Source: GCA-2861595 sp035536185
GTDB lineage: Bacteria > Actinomycetota > Acidimicrobiia > Acidimicrobiales > GCA-2861595
Length of the DNA stretch: 64,000 nt
Direction of reading: 5' to 3'
NCBI GenBank assembly: GCA_035536185.1
Contig: DATLOM010000028.1
Location: 1-64,000, forward strand
Position 1 is the first letter of the stretch, and each line of letters starts with the position of its first letter. The notes beneath the pieces are model-generated. The model saw nothing but the letters and a program-made list of their open reading frames with translations, ran no database searches and had not been told where the DNA came from. The position numbers and the translations under genes are program-made. This document shows positions 8,025 through 17,676 of this stretch, piece after piece.

Positions 8025-9692
8025 ATGAGACAACGGAAGCTGATAGGGGTGGTGCTGGCCGGCGTGGTGGCCAGCACCGGCGTGGGCTGGGCGGCCGGCT
8101 CCCGGATGAAGTCGCCGGCCCAGGTGGCGGCGGAGACGGCTCCGCCCCGGCCGTCGCTCATAACCGCGCCGGTGGAGAAGCGGGCGTTGTCGTCCAGGGT
8201 GACCACACGGGGCACCGTGCGCTACGGCGAGCCCCAGGCGGTCACCCTGGCCGCCTCGACCCTCGGTGCCGGAGGGGGAGGCGGGGCGGCGGCCGGCGGA
8301 GGGGGCGGCGGCGGATCGTCGCTCGTCACCAAACCGCCGGAGAAGGGCGCCATCCTGGCCGAGAACAGCGTGGCCATGGAGGTGGCCGGGCGCCCGGTGC
8401 GGGTGCTGACCGGCGCCGTCCCCATGTACCGCGACCTGCGCCCTGGTGACGCTGGAGCCGACGTGCTCCAACTCGAGCAGGCCCTCGCCCGCCTCGGCCA
8501 TCGGCCCGGCAAGGTCGACGGCACCTACGACTCTGCGACGGAGGGGGCGGTCGATGCCTGGTACGCGGCTTCCGGCTACCAGGCTCAGGGGCCGACCGAC
8601 ACCCAGCGCGAGGCCCTCCGCACGGCCCGCCAGGGCGTGAGCCGGGCCGAGGACCAGCTCCTCCAGGCCCAGGACGCCTTCGACAAGGCGCAGAAGGCGG
8701 TCACCGCCAAGGACGTGGCCATGGCCGAAGCAGAGGTCCGGGGAGCGAGGCGGGACCTGGCCAAGGCCCGGGACGACCTCGACGCGGCACGGGCGGACCT
8801 GTCGGCCGCCCAGGCGGCCGAGACCAGAGCCAGAGCGGATGAGGAGCGGCTGCGGGCCGAGGGCGCCCCTCCCGAGGCCGTGGCCGAGGCCTCGGCGGCA
8901 GTCCGCCAAGCAGCGGACGCCGTCACGAAGGCAGCCCGTGCGGTCCCTGAGGCCGCGCGCATGGTGGACGCCGCCGCCGACAAGCTGGCGGTGGCCGAGG
9001 CGAGCCTGGCCGCTACCCGCCAGCCCCCGGACACCGCCACCCCCCGCGCCCAGGTGGCCAAGGCCCGACGCGATCTGGCCGAGGCCAACCGGCACCTGTC
9101 GGAGCTGGACGGAGAGGTGGGCGTGGTGGTCCCGGCCAACGAGGTGCTGTTCTTCCCCAACCTCCCCCTGCGGGTGGACGAGCCAAAGGTCAAGCGGGGC
9201 GACGACGGCACCAAGGAGGTGATGGTGGTGACCACCTCCAGGCTGGCCATCGACGCTTCGGTGTCCATCCCCGACGCCAAGCTGGTGAAGGTCGGTGACA
9301 AGGTGGCCGTGGTGTCCACCGAGCTGGGCATCGAGGTGGCTGGCGTGGTGACGAAGCTGGCCGACAAGCCGGGCACCAACGGCGTGGACGCCCAGAAGGT
9401 GTACATGGAGGTGGTGCCCGACAACGCTCCGCCGGAGCTGACCGGCGCCGCCGTCCGGCTGACGATCGCCGTCGAGTCCACCGATGGGGAGGTGCTGGCG
9501 GTGCCGGTGTCGGCCCTTTCCATGGGCCCCGACGGCACTTCCCGCGTCCAGGTCGACACCGGGGGCGGCGCCACCCGCACTGTCCCGGTGGAGCCGGGCC
9601 TGTCGGCCGAGGGTTATGTGGAGATCAGGCCCAAGGGGAGCAGCCTCGCGACAGGTGACCGCGTCGTGGTGGGCAAGGCGGGCCGGACGTGA
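8025..9692 (+). CDS. Efflux periplasmic adaptor (HlyD/MacA-like) with peptidoglycan-binding domain
   Basis: A 555-residue protein with an N-terminal membrane anchor (LIGVVLAGVVASTGVGWAAG). A barrel half is interrupted by a Gly-rich insert. A PG_binding_1 motif follows (about 137-180: DLRPGDAGADVLQLEQALAR, then RPGKVDGTYDSATEGAV). A long alpha-helical coiled coil spans about 190-350, and C-terminal barrel and membrane-proximal domains end in GDRVVVGKAGRT. Adaptors of this form link an ABC exporter to substrates and the cell wall. ATG 8025 has an upstream GGGAGG. The stop overlaps the GTG of the ATPase gene (GTGA), so the two are translationally coupled. Confidence 0.88.
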   Translation: MRQRKLIGVVLAGVVASTGVGWAAGSRMKSPAQVAAETAPPRPSLITAPVEKRALSSRVTTRGTVRYGEPQAVTLAASTLGAGGGGGAAAGGGGGGGSSLVTKPPEKGAILAENSVAMEVAGRPVRVLTGAVPMYRDLRPGDAGADVLQLEQALARLGHRPGKVDGTYDSATEGAVDAWYAASGYQAQGPTDTQREALRTARQGVSRAEDQLLQAQDAFDKAQKAVTAKDVAMAEAEVRGARRDLAKARDDLDAARADLSAAQAAETRARADEERLRAEGAPPEAVAEASAAVRQAADAVTKAARAVPEAARMVDAAADKLAVAEASLAATRQPPDTATPRAQVAKARRDLAEANRHLSELDGEVGVVVPANEVLFFPNLPLRVDEPKVKRGDDGTKEVMVVTTSRLAIDASVSIPDAKLVKVGDKVAVVSTELGIEVAGVVTKLADKPGTNGVDAQKVYMEVVPDNAPPELTGAAVRLTIAVESTDGEVLAVPVSALSMGPDGTSRVQVDTGGGATRTVPVEPGLSAEGYVEIRPKGSSLATGDRVVVGKAGRT

Positions 9693-10441
9693 TCGCGGTG
9701 AGTGACCCCGGCCAGGACGACCGGCCCGCGGGGGCGGGGACAGCCGGGCTCGAAACACCGGCGGTTAGGCCGCCGGTGGTCGAGCTCCGGGACCTGTGGC
9801 GCACGTTCCCGGCCGACCCGCCGGTGCACGCCCTGCGGGACGTCGACCTGCGGATCCACGAAGGCGACTACGTCTCGGTGGTGGGGCCGTCGGGATCGGG
9901 GAAGTCGACCCTGCTCAACATCCTCGGCTGCCTCGACCGGCCGACGGCCGGCCTCCACCTGCTCGACGGCATGGACGTGGCGTCGCTGTCGGAGGACCAG
10001 CGGGCCGCGGTGCGAGGCCGGCGCATCGGGTTCGTGTTCCAGTCGTTCCACCTGCTCGCCCACCGCAGCGTGGCCGAGAACGTGATGCTGGCCGAGATCT
10101 ACACCCACCCCGGCCAGCCCCGGGACGGGCGGAGGGCCAGGGCCGAGGCGGCGCTGGCCAGGGTAGGGCTGTCCCACCGCGCCGGGTTCCTCCCGACGCG
10201 GCTGTCGGGAGGAGAGCGCCAGCGGGTGGCCATCGCCCGGGCACTGGTGGGTGAGCCCCGCATGCTGCTGTGCGACGAGCCGACCGGGAACCTCGACAGC
10301 CGCACCACCGGCTCCATCCTCGAGCTGTTCGACGAGCTTCGGGCCGACGGGCTCACCCTCGTGGTCATCACCCACGACGACCACGTCAGCGTCCGGGCCG
10401 CCAGCACCGTGCGGCTGGCCGACGGGATGGTGGTGTCATGA
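9689..10441 (+). CDS. ABC transporter ATP-binding protein (MacB/LolD type)
   Basis: A 250-residue ATPase: Walker A GPSGSGKSTLLN, Q-loop VFQSFHLL, signature LSGGERQRVAIARAL, Walker B MLLCDEPTGNLDS, and switch His in VVITHDDHVS. The LolD/MacB/FtsE-like features (SGxLDRPT region, EPTGNLDS) match exporters that work with FtsX-type permeases rather than solute importers. The start is GTG 9689, overlapping the adaptor stop. Its own TGA overlaps the permease ATG (ATGA). The Ala/Pro-rich first 30 residues are not conserved in the family. Confidence 0.95.
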   Translation: MIAVSDPGQDDRPAGAGTAGLETPAVRPPVVELRDLWRTFPADPPVHALRDVDLRIHEGDYVSVVGPSGSGKSTLLNILGCLDRPTAGLHLLDGMDVASLSEDQRAAVRGRRIGFVFQSFHLLAHRSVAENVMLAEIYTHPGQPRDGRRARAEAALARVGLSHRAGFLPTRLSGGERQRVAIARALVGEPRMLLCDEPTGNLDSRTTGSILELFDELRADGLTLVVITHDDHVSVRAASTVRLADGMVVS

Positions 10442-11832
10442 GGCTCCCGCTCCCCCGCCGCCGCCAGCGAAGCTGGGACGGCATGAGGTTCCCCGCCCGC
10501 CACCGGCGGCGGGCTGATGCTGTGGGTTTCGACGGCCGACCCGGACGGCCCGCGGATGCTGCCGTCAGCAACGCCGGCGGGCGGGGTGCTGCTGCCGCTG
10601 CTGCCCTCGGCCGGCCGGGCATCGCCCCGCGCGACCTGGCCGCTGAGGCGATGGCCGGGCTGCTGGCCCGGCCAGGGCGCTCCGCCCTCACCGTGCTGGG
10701 CACCGTGCTCGGCATCGGCGCGCTGGTCGCCACCCTCGGGGTCTCCAGAACCGCGGGCAACCAGATCGTCGGGCGCTTCGACAAGCTCGCCGCCACCCAG
10801 GTCGTGGTCAAGCCCGCCGGCGCCGACCAGCCCGGCGCCAGCGCCAACGGCGTCACCAGCGTGATCCCCTGGGACGCCGAGAACCGCCTCAACCGCCTCA
10901 ACGGCGTGGCGGCTGCCGCCACGTTGTCCGACGTCGACCTGAAGGGCGCCCTCGTGCGGTCGGTGCCGGTGAACGACCCGACTGCTCCCCAGGAGCTGAA
11001 CCTGGCCGTCCGCTCCGCTTCGGCAGGCATCCTCGAAGCCCTGAAGGCCACGGTGGCCACGGGACGGGGCTTCGACGCCGGCCATTCCCAGCGGGCCCAC
11101 AAGGTGGCCGTGCTCGGCAAGGGCGCGGCGGAGCGCCTCAACATCACCCGGGTCGACAACCAGCCGGCCATCGCCATCGGCGAGAAGCTCTACACGGTCA
11201 TCGGCATCGTCGACGACGTGAAGCGCAACCCGGCCGTGCTCAACGGGATCCTCATCCCGGAGGGCACGGCGAGGGAGCAGTTCGCTCTCGCTGCTCCCGG
11301 CGCCGTCTACGTCGACACCGCCGTGGGCGCAGCCCGCCTCATCGCCTCCCAGGCGCCGGTCGCCCTCAGCCCGAACCGGCCCGACCTGTTGCGAGCGTCG
11401 GCCGCCGGGGAGCCCCGCAAGGTCAGATCCGACGTGGAGGGCGACGTCAACTCGCTGTTCCTCGTGCTCGGTGGCGTGTCGCTGCTGGTCGGCGCGGTGG
11501 GGATCGCCAACGTGACCCTGGTGTCGGTGCTCGAGCGGGTGGGCGAGATCGGCCTGCGCCGCGCGCTGGGTGCGGCCCGCCGCCACATCGCCGCCCAGTT
11601 CCTGGCCGAGAGCACGGTGCTCGGCCTCGTCGGCGGCCTCGTCGGCGCCAGCGCCGGCACCCTGGTCGTCGTCGCCGTCTCCGCCGCCCGCACCTGGACG
11701 CCGGTACTGGACCCTTCGCTGCCGCTCGGCGCCCCTCTGGTGGGTGCCGCCGTGGGGCTCCTCGCCGGCATCTACCCCTCGCTGCGCGCCGCGTCACTGG
11801 AGCCGGTGGAGGCGCTCCGGTCCGGCACCTGA
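10438..11832 (+). CDS. FtsX/MacB-family ABC permease
   Basis: A 464-residue permease. After a basic N-terminal 60 residues, TM1 is at GRSALTVLGTVLGIGALVAT. A MacB_PCD-like extracellular domain of about 250 residues follows. The C-terminal FtsX block is SLFLVLGGVSLLVGAVGIAN, VTLVSVLERVGEIGLRRALG and two last helices ending in YPSLRAASLEPVEALRSG. This four-helix layout is typical of mechanotransmission exporters. ATG 10438 overlaps the ATPase stop. With the lipoprotein, adaptor and ATPase it forms a four-gene operon facing a two-component system, suggesting inducible export of an antimicrobial or envelope substrate (inference). Confidence 0.93.
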   Translation: MRLPLPRRRQRSWDGMRFPARHRRRADAVGFDGRPGRPADAAVSNAGGRGAAAAAALGRPGIAPRDLAAEAMAGLLARPGRSALTVLGTVLGIGALVATLGVSRTAGNQIVGRFDKLAATQVVVKPAGADQPGASANGVTSVIPWDAENRLNRLNGVAAAATLSDVDLKGALVRSVPVNDPTAPQELNLAVRSASAGILEALKATVATGRGFDAGHSQRAHKVAVLGKGAAERLNITRVDNQPAIAIGEKLYTVIGIVDDVKRNPAVLNGILIPEGTAREQFALAAPGAVYVDTAVGAARLIASQAPVALSPNRPDLLRASAAGEPRKVRSDVEGDVNSLFLVLGGVSLLVGAVGIANVTLVSVLERVGEIGLRRALGAARRHIAAQFLAESTVLGLVGGLVGASAGTLVVVAVSAARTWTPVLDPSLPLGAPLVGAAVGLLAGIYPSLRAASLEPVEALRSGT

Positions 11833-11904
11833 TGCTCACGGAACACTGCAACGCGGTATCTTTCGCGGCCTAGAGGCTCAAGGGCCGAGCAGAGGGGGTT
11901 CGAC

Positions 11905-14112
11905 ATGCTCGAGACACTGGCTCGCTGGTGCTTCCGCCGCCGCAAGCGGGTGCTGTTGTCGTGGATCGCCGGGTTCATCGTCCTCGTCGCCCTGGGGGCG
12001 GCCGGCGGGGGCCCGTTCAGCACCGACTTCCGAATCCCCGGATCGGAGTCGAAGGAGGCCCTGCGGATACTTGAGGAGAGGTTCCCCGAGCGGGCGGGCG
12101 ACACCATCTCCGTCATCTACGAGGCCGAGGCGGGGGTGACCGCTCCCGGCGTGAGGGAGCGGGTGGAGAAGCTGATCGCCCAGTTCGACCGCGTCGAGCA
12201 CATCGTGGGCACCGTCACCCCCTACAGCCCCGAAGGCGCCGGCAACATCAGCCCCGACGGCAAGATCGCCTTCGCGTCACTGCAGCTCGACATCCAGGGC
12301 ACCGACTTGCCCATCGAGCTGACCAAGGCCATGATCGAGGACGCCGAGGAGGCCAGCGGGGGAGGCGTGCGCTTCGAGCTCAGCGGCCAAGCCGTGCAGC
12401 AGGCCGAGTTCGTGAACGGCGGCGGCGAGGGCCCGGGGTTCCTGGCCGCCATGGTCATCCTGCTCATCAGCTTCGGGTCGGTGCTGGCCATGGGCCTCCC
12501 GCTCCTGAGCGCCTTCGTCGGCATAGGCATCGGCCTGGCCATCCTCCAGCTGCTGGCCCATCTGATCGAGGTCCCCGACTTCTCGCCCATCGTGGCCGCC
12601 ATGGTCGGCATCGGCGTCGGAATCGACTACGCGCTGTTCATAGTCACCCGGTACCGGCAGTCCCTGCGCACCGGCCACGGACCGGAAGAAGCGACGGTGG
12701 TGGCCATCACCACCGCGGGTAGGGCGGTCCTCTTCGCCGGCCTCACCGTCGTCATCTCCGTGCTCGGACTGCTCCTCATGGGACTTCCCTTCATGCAGGG
12801 CGTGGCCCTCGGGTCAGCCGGATGCGTTCTCGTCACCATGCTGGCGTCGATCACCCTCCTGCCCGCCATGCTCGGCTTCGCCGGCGCCAACATCGACCGC
12901 TTCAAGGTGCCCTTCGTCTCCAGCGACGAGGGCGACCACCGCTCCGGCTTCTGGTTCCGCTGGAGCCGCCTGGTCCAGCGCCGCCCCTGGCCGGCCTTCC
13001 TGGGTGGGCTGATCGTGCTCCTGGTGCTGGCCGCACCCATGTTCTCCCTGCGCCTCGGCTTCCCCGGTGACGAGACCCAGCCGACGGAGCGGACCACGCG
13101 GCGTTCCTACGACCTTTTCGCCAAGGGGTTCGGGCCGGGGTTCAACGCGCCGCTGGTGATGGCCGCCGAGCTCCCGGCCGGCAACCCGGGCAACGGCGCG
13201 GCGCTGGCCCGCATCGAGAAGCGGCTGGCCGAGGAAGAGGGCGTGGCCAAGGTGGTCCCCGCCCAGATGAACCCGGCGGGCGACACCGCGGTGCTCACCG
13301 CCTTCCCCACCACCGGCGGCCAGAGCGAGGAGACCGAGAAGCTCGTGGGGCGCCTGCGGGACACCGTGATCCCCGAGGCGGCTGCCGGCTCAGGGATCGA
13401 GGTGCACGTGGGCGGACCCAACGCCGGCTTCATCGACTCCAACACGGTGATCGCCGACCGCCTGCCGCTGTTCATCGCCGTGGTGGTGGGCCTGTCGTTC
13501 ATCCTGCTGATGGCCGTGTTCCGGTCCGTCCTCGTGGCTCTCAAGGCCGCCCTCATGAACCTGCTCTCCATCGGCGCGGCCTACGGCGTCCTCGTCGCCG
13601 TCGCCCAGTGGGGCTGGGGGAAGGACCTGTTCGGCATCTCGGCCACCGGCCCCGTGGCCAGCTTCATCCCGATGATGATGTTCGCCATCCTCTTCGGGCT
13701 GTCGATGGACTACGAGGTCTTCCTGCTGTCGCGGGTGAGGGAGGAGTACGTCCGCACCGGCGACAACGGGCTGGCCGTGGCCGACGGCCTGGCCGCAACC
13801 GCCCGGGTGATCACAGCGGCGGCCGCCATCATGATCATGGTCTTCCTGTCGTTCGTGCTGGGCCCCGAGCTGGTGATCAAGCAGGTGGGCCTCGGGCTGG
13901 CCGCCGCCATCTTCATCGACGCCACCCTGGTGCGCATGGTGCTGGTGCCGGCCACCATGGAGCTGCTGGGCAAGGCCAACTGGTGGCTGCCGCCGTGGCT
14001 GGACCGCCTCCTGCCCCACGTGGGCTTCGAGGGGGCGTCACAGGAGGCGGCCCCCGAGGTGCCGCCGCCGGCGCCGCCCACCCCCGAGCCCGCCGGCACC
14101 GCCGCCCGCTGA
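11905..14112 (+). CDS. MMPL/RND-family membrane transporter
   Basis: A 735-residue transporter with the MmpL layout: TM1 near residue 20, a large extracytoplasmic loop, five helices, a second loop and five or six more helices. The proton-relay signatures are present in both halves, GIGVGIDYALFIVTRYR and LFGLSMDYEVFLLSRVREEY. The family exports lipids or drugs using the proton gradient. ATG 11905 has an AGAGGGGG-type ribosome site. It begins 72 bases after the ABC permease gene and could be read through from it, but the gap and own ribosome site allow independent expression. The substrate cannot be told from the sequence. Confidence 0.93.
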   Translation: MLETLARWCFRRRKRVLLSWIAGFIVLVALGAAGGGPFSTDFRIPGSESKEALRILEERFPERAGDTISVIYEAEAGVTAPGVRERVEKLIAQFDRVEHIVGTVTPYSPEGAGNISPDGKIAFASLQLDIQGTDLPIELTKAMIEDAEEASGGGVRFELSGQAVQQAEFVNGGGEGPGFLAAMVILLISFGSVLAMGLPLLSAFVGIGIGLAILQLLAHLIEVPDFSPIVAAMVGIGVGIDYALFIVTRYRQSLRTGHGPEEATVVAITTAGRAVLFAGLTVVISVLGLLLMGLPFMQGVALGSAGCVLVTMLASITLLPAMLGFAGANIDRFKVPFVSSDEGDHRSGFWFRWSRLVQRRPWPAFLGGLIVLLVLAAPMFSLRLGFPGDETQPTERTTRRSYDLFAKGFGPGFNAPLVMAAELPAGNPGNGAALARIEKRLAEEEGVAKVVPAQMNPAGDTAVLTAFPTTGGQSEETEKLVGRLRDTVIPEAAAGSGIEVHVGGPNAGFIDSNTVIADRLPLFIAVVVGLSFILLMAVFRSVLVALKAALMNLLSIGAAYGVLVAVAQWGWGKDLFGISATGPVASFIPMMMFAILFGLSMDYEVFLLSRVREEYVRTGDNGLAVADGLAATARVITAAAAIMIMVFLSFVLGPELVIKQVGLGLAAAIFIDATLVRMVLVPATMELLGKANWWLPPWLDRLLPHVGFEGASQEAAPEVPPPAPPTPEPAGTAAR

Positions 14113-14180
14113 TTTCGACCTCATTCGTTCGCTTCGCTCACTCCATTCGGTCGAGTTGGAACGTGCTCCGGCGGACGCCG

Positions 14181-15704
14181 CTATGTACCCGTAGCCGGCG
14201 GGTCGACGGCGCCGTCGCCGGCAGTGGCTGCCGTCGCGGCCGCCGTCTCGGTGGCCTCGTCCGCCGCTTCGTCGGCCCGCTGGTCGATGCGGTCGGCGGG
14301 AGCCTGGCCGGAGCTCTCGTCCTCGAAGGTCCAGTCGGGCTGCTTCTCGGCGTGGGCGTCGTCGAGCACGAACCGGTCCCCGTCGAGATCGACGATGGCG
14401 GCGATCAGCTCCGGTTCCGCCGCCGGCGCGCCCACGGCGGCGTGCGCCTGGACGGCATCGGGGAACAGGCGCAGCACGCTCTGCACCACCCGCTGGTGCT
14501 GGGTGGCCAGGAAGCAGCGGGCGCCGTCGGCCACGGTGGTCAGCCGACGCTCGACCAGCTCGATATCGTTGGCCTCGGGCCGGCCCGTGAGCATCCGGTG
14601 GAGGACCTCGGCGATCCCGATCCCGTCCTGCTTGCACGGCGTGCACTGCCCGCAGGACTCCACGGCGAGGAAACGGGAGACGCCGTGGGCCACGGCGACG
14701 GGGTCCACCGTCTCGTCGAAGACGATGAACCCGGCCGCGCCCAGGCCGCTGTCGATGGCCGCCATGTGCTCGTAGGTGAGGGGGGTGTCGAACAGCTCCT
14801 CGGGAATGAGCGGGTTGGCCACGCCCGACATGGCCGCCACCAGCCGCTCACCGGCGGGGCCCTCGCCGATGCTCTCGATCACCTCCCGCAGCGGGGTGCC
14901 CATGGCGAACTCGGCGACACCGTGGCGGCGGGTACGGCCGGAGACGGTGCACACGATCGTGCCCGGTGACTCCGCGGTCCCGAGGCTGCGGAACCAGTCC
15001 GGCCCTTCAGCCAGGATGGCGGCCACGTTGGCCATGGTCTCGACGTTGTTGACCAGGGTGGGGGCGGCCACGGTGGCCTCGGCCGGCGTGGCCATCACCG
15101 TGCCGGCGGCCGAGGCGGTGTCGGCGCCGACCTCCTCCACGCCATGGCGGAACGGCGGGGCGATACGGGGGAACGGCTGGCGCCCGTCTACGACCTCCAG
15201 CAGGGCCGTCTCCTCGCCGTACAGGTAGGCGCTCGGCCCCTCCACCACGACGATGTCGATCCCCTCGGCCCACCCGGCGGCGCCCACCTCGGCGACGGCG
15301 GCCCGCACCCGCTCCAGCTCGGGAACGAAAGACGCCTTGAGGGCCAGCACCAGCCGGTCGGCGCCGACGGTGGCGGCGGCGATCAACGCTCCCTCGAGGA
15401 CCTTGTAGGGGTTGCGGCGCAGGATGGCCCGGTCCTTGAACGAGCCCGGCTCACCCTCGGCGGCGTTGACCACGACCGTCGGCGGGTCGGCCGGAGTGTC
15501 GTTGTCGACGATGGTGCGCCACTTGCGCCCGGTGGGGAAGCCGGCGCCGCCCCTCCCCCGCAACCCCGAAGCCTCCACGTCGTCGAGCACCGCGGCCGGG
15601 CCCAGCCGCCGTGCCGCCTCGATGCCCCGCCCACCACCGGGCGCGATGTAGGCGTCAAGCGTGGTGACCGCAGCTGCGTCGAGAACCCGGGAGGCCATTG
15701 GCAT
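14181..15704 (-). CDS. NuoF-like NADH-binding iron-sulfur flavoprotein (stand-alone)
   Basis: A 507-residue protein. The FMN/NADH domain has GLRGRGGAGFPTGRKW and VNAAEGEPGSFKDR, then GPSAYLYGEETALLEVVDGR. An SLBB domain follows. The iron-sulfur motif CGQCTPCKQDGIG has a fourth Cys 40 residues on (GARCFL), the N3-type 4Fe-4S cluster. This matches NuoF, FdhB and HoxF subunits, which pass electrons from NADH or to NAD. No other complex I, formate dehydrogenase or hydrogenase subunit is next to it. The last 75 residues are an acidic, Ala/Thr-rich tail not found in NuoF. The electron partner is unknown. Confidence 0.88.
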   Translation of the reverse strand: MPMASRVLDAAAVTTLDAYIAPGGGRGIEAARRLGPAAVLDDVEASGLRGRGGAGFPTGRKWRTIVDNDTPADPPTVVVNAAEGEPGSFKDRAILRRNPYKVLEGALIAAATVGADRLVLALKASFVPELERVRAAVAEVGAAGWAEGIDIVVVEGPSAYLYGEETALLEVVDGRQPFPRIAPPFRHGVEEVGADTASAAGTVMATPAEATVAAPTLVNNVETMANVAAILAEGPDWFRSLGTAESPGTIVCTVSGRTRRHGVAEFAMGTPLREVIESIGEGPAGERLVAAMSGVANPLIPEELFDTPLTYEHMAAIDSGLGAAGFIVFDETVDPVAVAHGVSRFLAVESCGQCTPCKQDGIGIAEVLHRMLTGRPEANDIELVERRLTTVADGARCFLATQHQRVVQSVLRLFPDAVQAHAAVGAPAAEPELIAAIVDLDGDRFVLDDAHAEKQPDWTFEDESSGQAPADRIDQRADEAADEATETAAATAATAGDGAVDPPATGT

Positions 15705-15741
15705 GGCCGAAAGTTAGTGCTGCGACGGGCGCCGCCGCCCG

Positions 15742-17676
15742 CTAGAGCAGGTGGGACTGGCCGGGCGTCTGCGCGGGGGCGATGCCCAGCGAGAGGCCCG
15801 ATTCGAGCCTCAGCCAGCCGTCGCGCTCGTTGGCGGCGAGCAGAGCTTCCGCCCCGTCGACGGTCAGCGGCTTGGCGAAGTGGAAGCCCTGCGCGAGCTC
15901 GCAGCCCAGCTCCCGCAGGTTGGCCACCTGCTCGGGATGCTCGACGCCCTCGGCGACGGTCTCCAGTCCCAGCGTCTGGGCCAGCTTGATGATGGCCAGG
16001 GCGAAGGCCGACTCGGTGTGCCCGGCGGCGATCCCGTCGATGAACAGCTTGTCGATCTTCAGGATGTCGAAGGGCAGCCGGCGGAGGTAGCTGAGCGAGG
16101 AGTACCCGGTGCCGAAGTCGTCGATCGACAGCTTCACCCCGATGGCCTTGAGGGCGTGCAGGCGCTCCACCGTCACCAGGGTGTCCTTGACCATCACTCC
16201 CTCGGTCAGCTCCAGGATCAGGTCCTCGGCGGCCAGGCCGGAGGCGGCCAGCGCGTTCCTCACCACCCGGACCACGTCGGGCTGGAACAGCTGCTTGGGG
16301 GAGAGGTTGACGGCCATGCTGAAGGGCTGGTGGGGGTGGCGGTCCTTCCAATCCTGGGCCTGGCGGCACGCCTCCTCCAGCGCCCAGGTGCCCATGGGCA
16401 CGATGGCCCCGTTCTCCTCGGCCACGTCGATGAACTCGCCTGGCCCCAGCAGCCCGCGCTCGGGGTGGTTCCAGCGGAGCAGCGCCTCGAACCCGACCAT
16501 GCGGCCGCTGGCCAGGGAGATCACCGGCTGGTAGTGCAGAACCAGCTCGTCCCGCTCGGGTGCCTTCTGGAGGCCCTGCTCCAGCTCCACCCTCTCCACC
16601 ACGGCTTCGTGCATGCCGGAGCGGAACAGCTCGTAGCGGCCCCGGCCGGCGCCCTTGGCCGTGTACATGGCCACGTCGGCGTTGCGGAGGATGTCGTCCA
16701 TCGTCTCGTCGGACCCGTTGAGGGCGATGCCGATGCTGGCGCCGATCGGCAGTTCCTTGCCCCTGATCACGAAGGGGACCGCCAGCGAGTCGAGGATCCG
16801 CTGGGCCACTTGCACGGCGTCGGCCTCACCCGTCACATCTTCCACCAGCATGGCGAACTCGTCCCCACCCAGGCGGGCGGCGGTGTCGGCCGGGCGTATC
16901 GAGGCTCGGATGCGCTCGGACACCGTGACCAGGAGCTGGTCACCAGCGGCGTGGCCGAGGCTGTCGTTGACGTTCTTGAACTCGTCCAGGTCCAGGAACA
17001 TCACGGCCATCCGGTCACCGTTGCGCTGCGACCGGGCCAGAGCGTGGCTCACCCGGTCTTGGAACAGCTTCCGGTTGGCCAGGTGGGTAAGCGAGTCGTG
17101 CAGGGCCTGCTCCTCGTTGAGGCGCCAGGCCACGATGCTGGCCACGCTGGCGGCCAGGACGAAGGCGCCGTGGATCAGTGCCCACTTGAACGGGTGGTCG
17201 ATGGCGTCGGGGTGGTTGTACACCTCGGACGGGGAGAGCACGCCCACGGTCGCGTGGTGCATCACCACGAAGCCGATGGCCATCAGGAACGGGATCCAGT
17301 CCTGATAGAGGGTGAGGATCCCGACCATGACGAAGAAGTGGAAGTGCATCTCGATGACGCCGCCGGAGAGATGGACGAGCACGGCGGAGGACATCACCAG
17401 CCCGACGGCGGCCATGGCCGAGCTGAACCGCCGGCGCCGGGCCCCCATGCCGGCGAGGAGGGCGAAGATGGCGACGATGCCCGTCTCTTGGAGGCTGTGC
17501 ACCAGGCCATGGCCGTTGAACAGGGCGAACCCGAAGATGAACGCCACGTGGGCCCGCAAGAGCAGGCACAGGGTCCGGTGGCGCACACGCCAAACATCCT
17601 GCGGAAGGGCCTGCCCCTTCGGGAGGTACCCGATCACACCTAGGAGCATCCGACTGGGCACCGCGAGAATGGCCAC
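15742..17676 (-). CDS. Membrane GGDEF-EAL cyclic-di-GMP enzyme
   Basis: A 644-residue protein. The N-terminal membrane domain (about 30-205, six or seven helices) carries His-rich GGVIEMHFHFFVMVGIL and MAIGFVVMHHATVGVL. A GGDEF domain follows (about 215-375) with intact RLGGDEFAML and a product-inhibition I-site RPAD five residues before it. The EAL domain (about 390-640) has FEALLRW, NLSPKQL, LELTEGVM, SIDDFGTGYSSL, DKLFID and AEGVEHPEQ, so the metal and catalytic residues look complete. Both synthesis and breakdown of cyclic-di-GMP are possible. The His-rich membrane module suggests a ligand- or metal-sensing input. It starts at GTG 17676 and is monocistronic. Confidence 0.95.
   Translation of the reverse strand: MAILAVPSRMLLGVIGYLPKGQALPQDVWRVRHRTLCLLLRAHVAFIFGFALFNGHGLVHSLQETGIVAIFALLAGMGARRRRFSSAMAAVGLVMSSAVLVHLSGGVIEMHFHFFVMVGILTLYQDWIPFLMAIGFVVMHHATVGVLSPSEVYNHPDAIDHPFKWALIHGAFVLAASVASIVAWRLNEEQALHDSLTHLANRKLFQDRVSHALARSQRNGDRMAVMFLDLDEFKNVNDSLGHAAGDQLLVTVSERIRASIRPADTAARLGGDEFAMLVEDVTGEADAVQVAQRILDSLAVPFVIRGKELPIGASIGIALNGSDETMDDILRNADVAMYTAKGAGRGRYELFRSGMHEAVVERVELEQGLQKAPERDELVLHYQPVISLASGRMVGFEALLRWNHPERGLLGPGEFIDVAEENGAIVPMGTWALEEACRQAQDWKDRHPHQPFSMAVNLSPKQLFQPDVVRVVRNALAASGLAAEDLILELTEGVMVKDTLVTVERLHALKAIGVKLSIDDFGTGYSSLSYLRRLPFDILKIDKLFIDGIAAGHTESAFALAIIKLAQTLGLETVAEGVEHPEQVANLRELGCELAQGFHFAKPLTVDGAEALLAANERDGWLRLESGLSLGIAPAQTPGQSHLL

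Noticed and set aside
14113..14180. TTCGTTCGCTTCGCTCACTC-type sequence between two convergent genes, considered as a terminator or REP element
   Set aside because: The stems are short and imperfect and no second copy was seen in the window.
15751..17643. A 630-codon plus-strand frame opposite the GGDEF-EAL gene
   Set aside because: Its residues are mostly His, Gly, Val and Gln, as expected from the mirror of GC-rich codons; the minus frame has complete GGDEF and EAL motifs.
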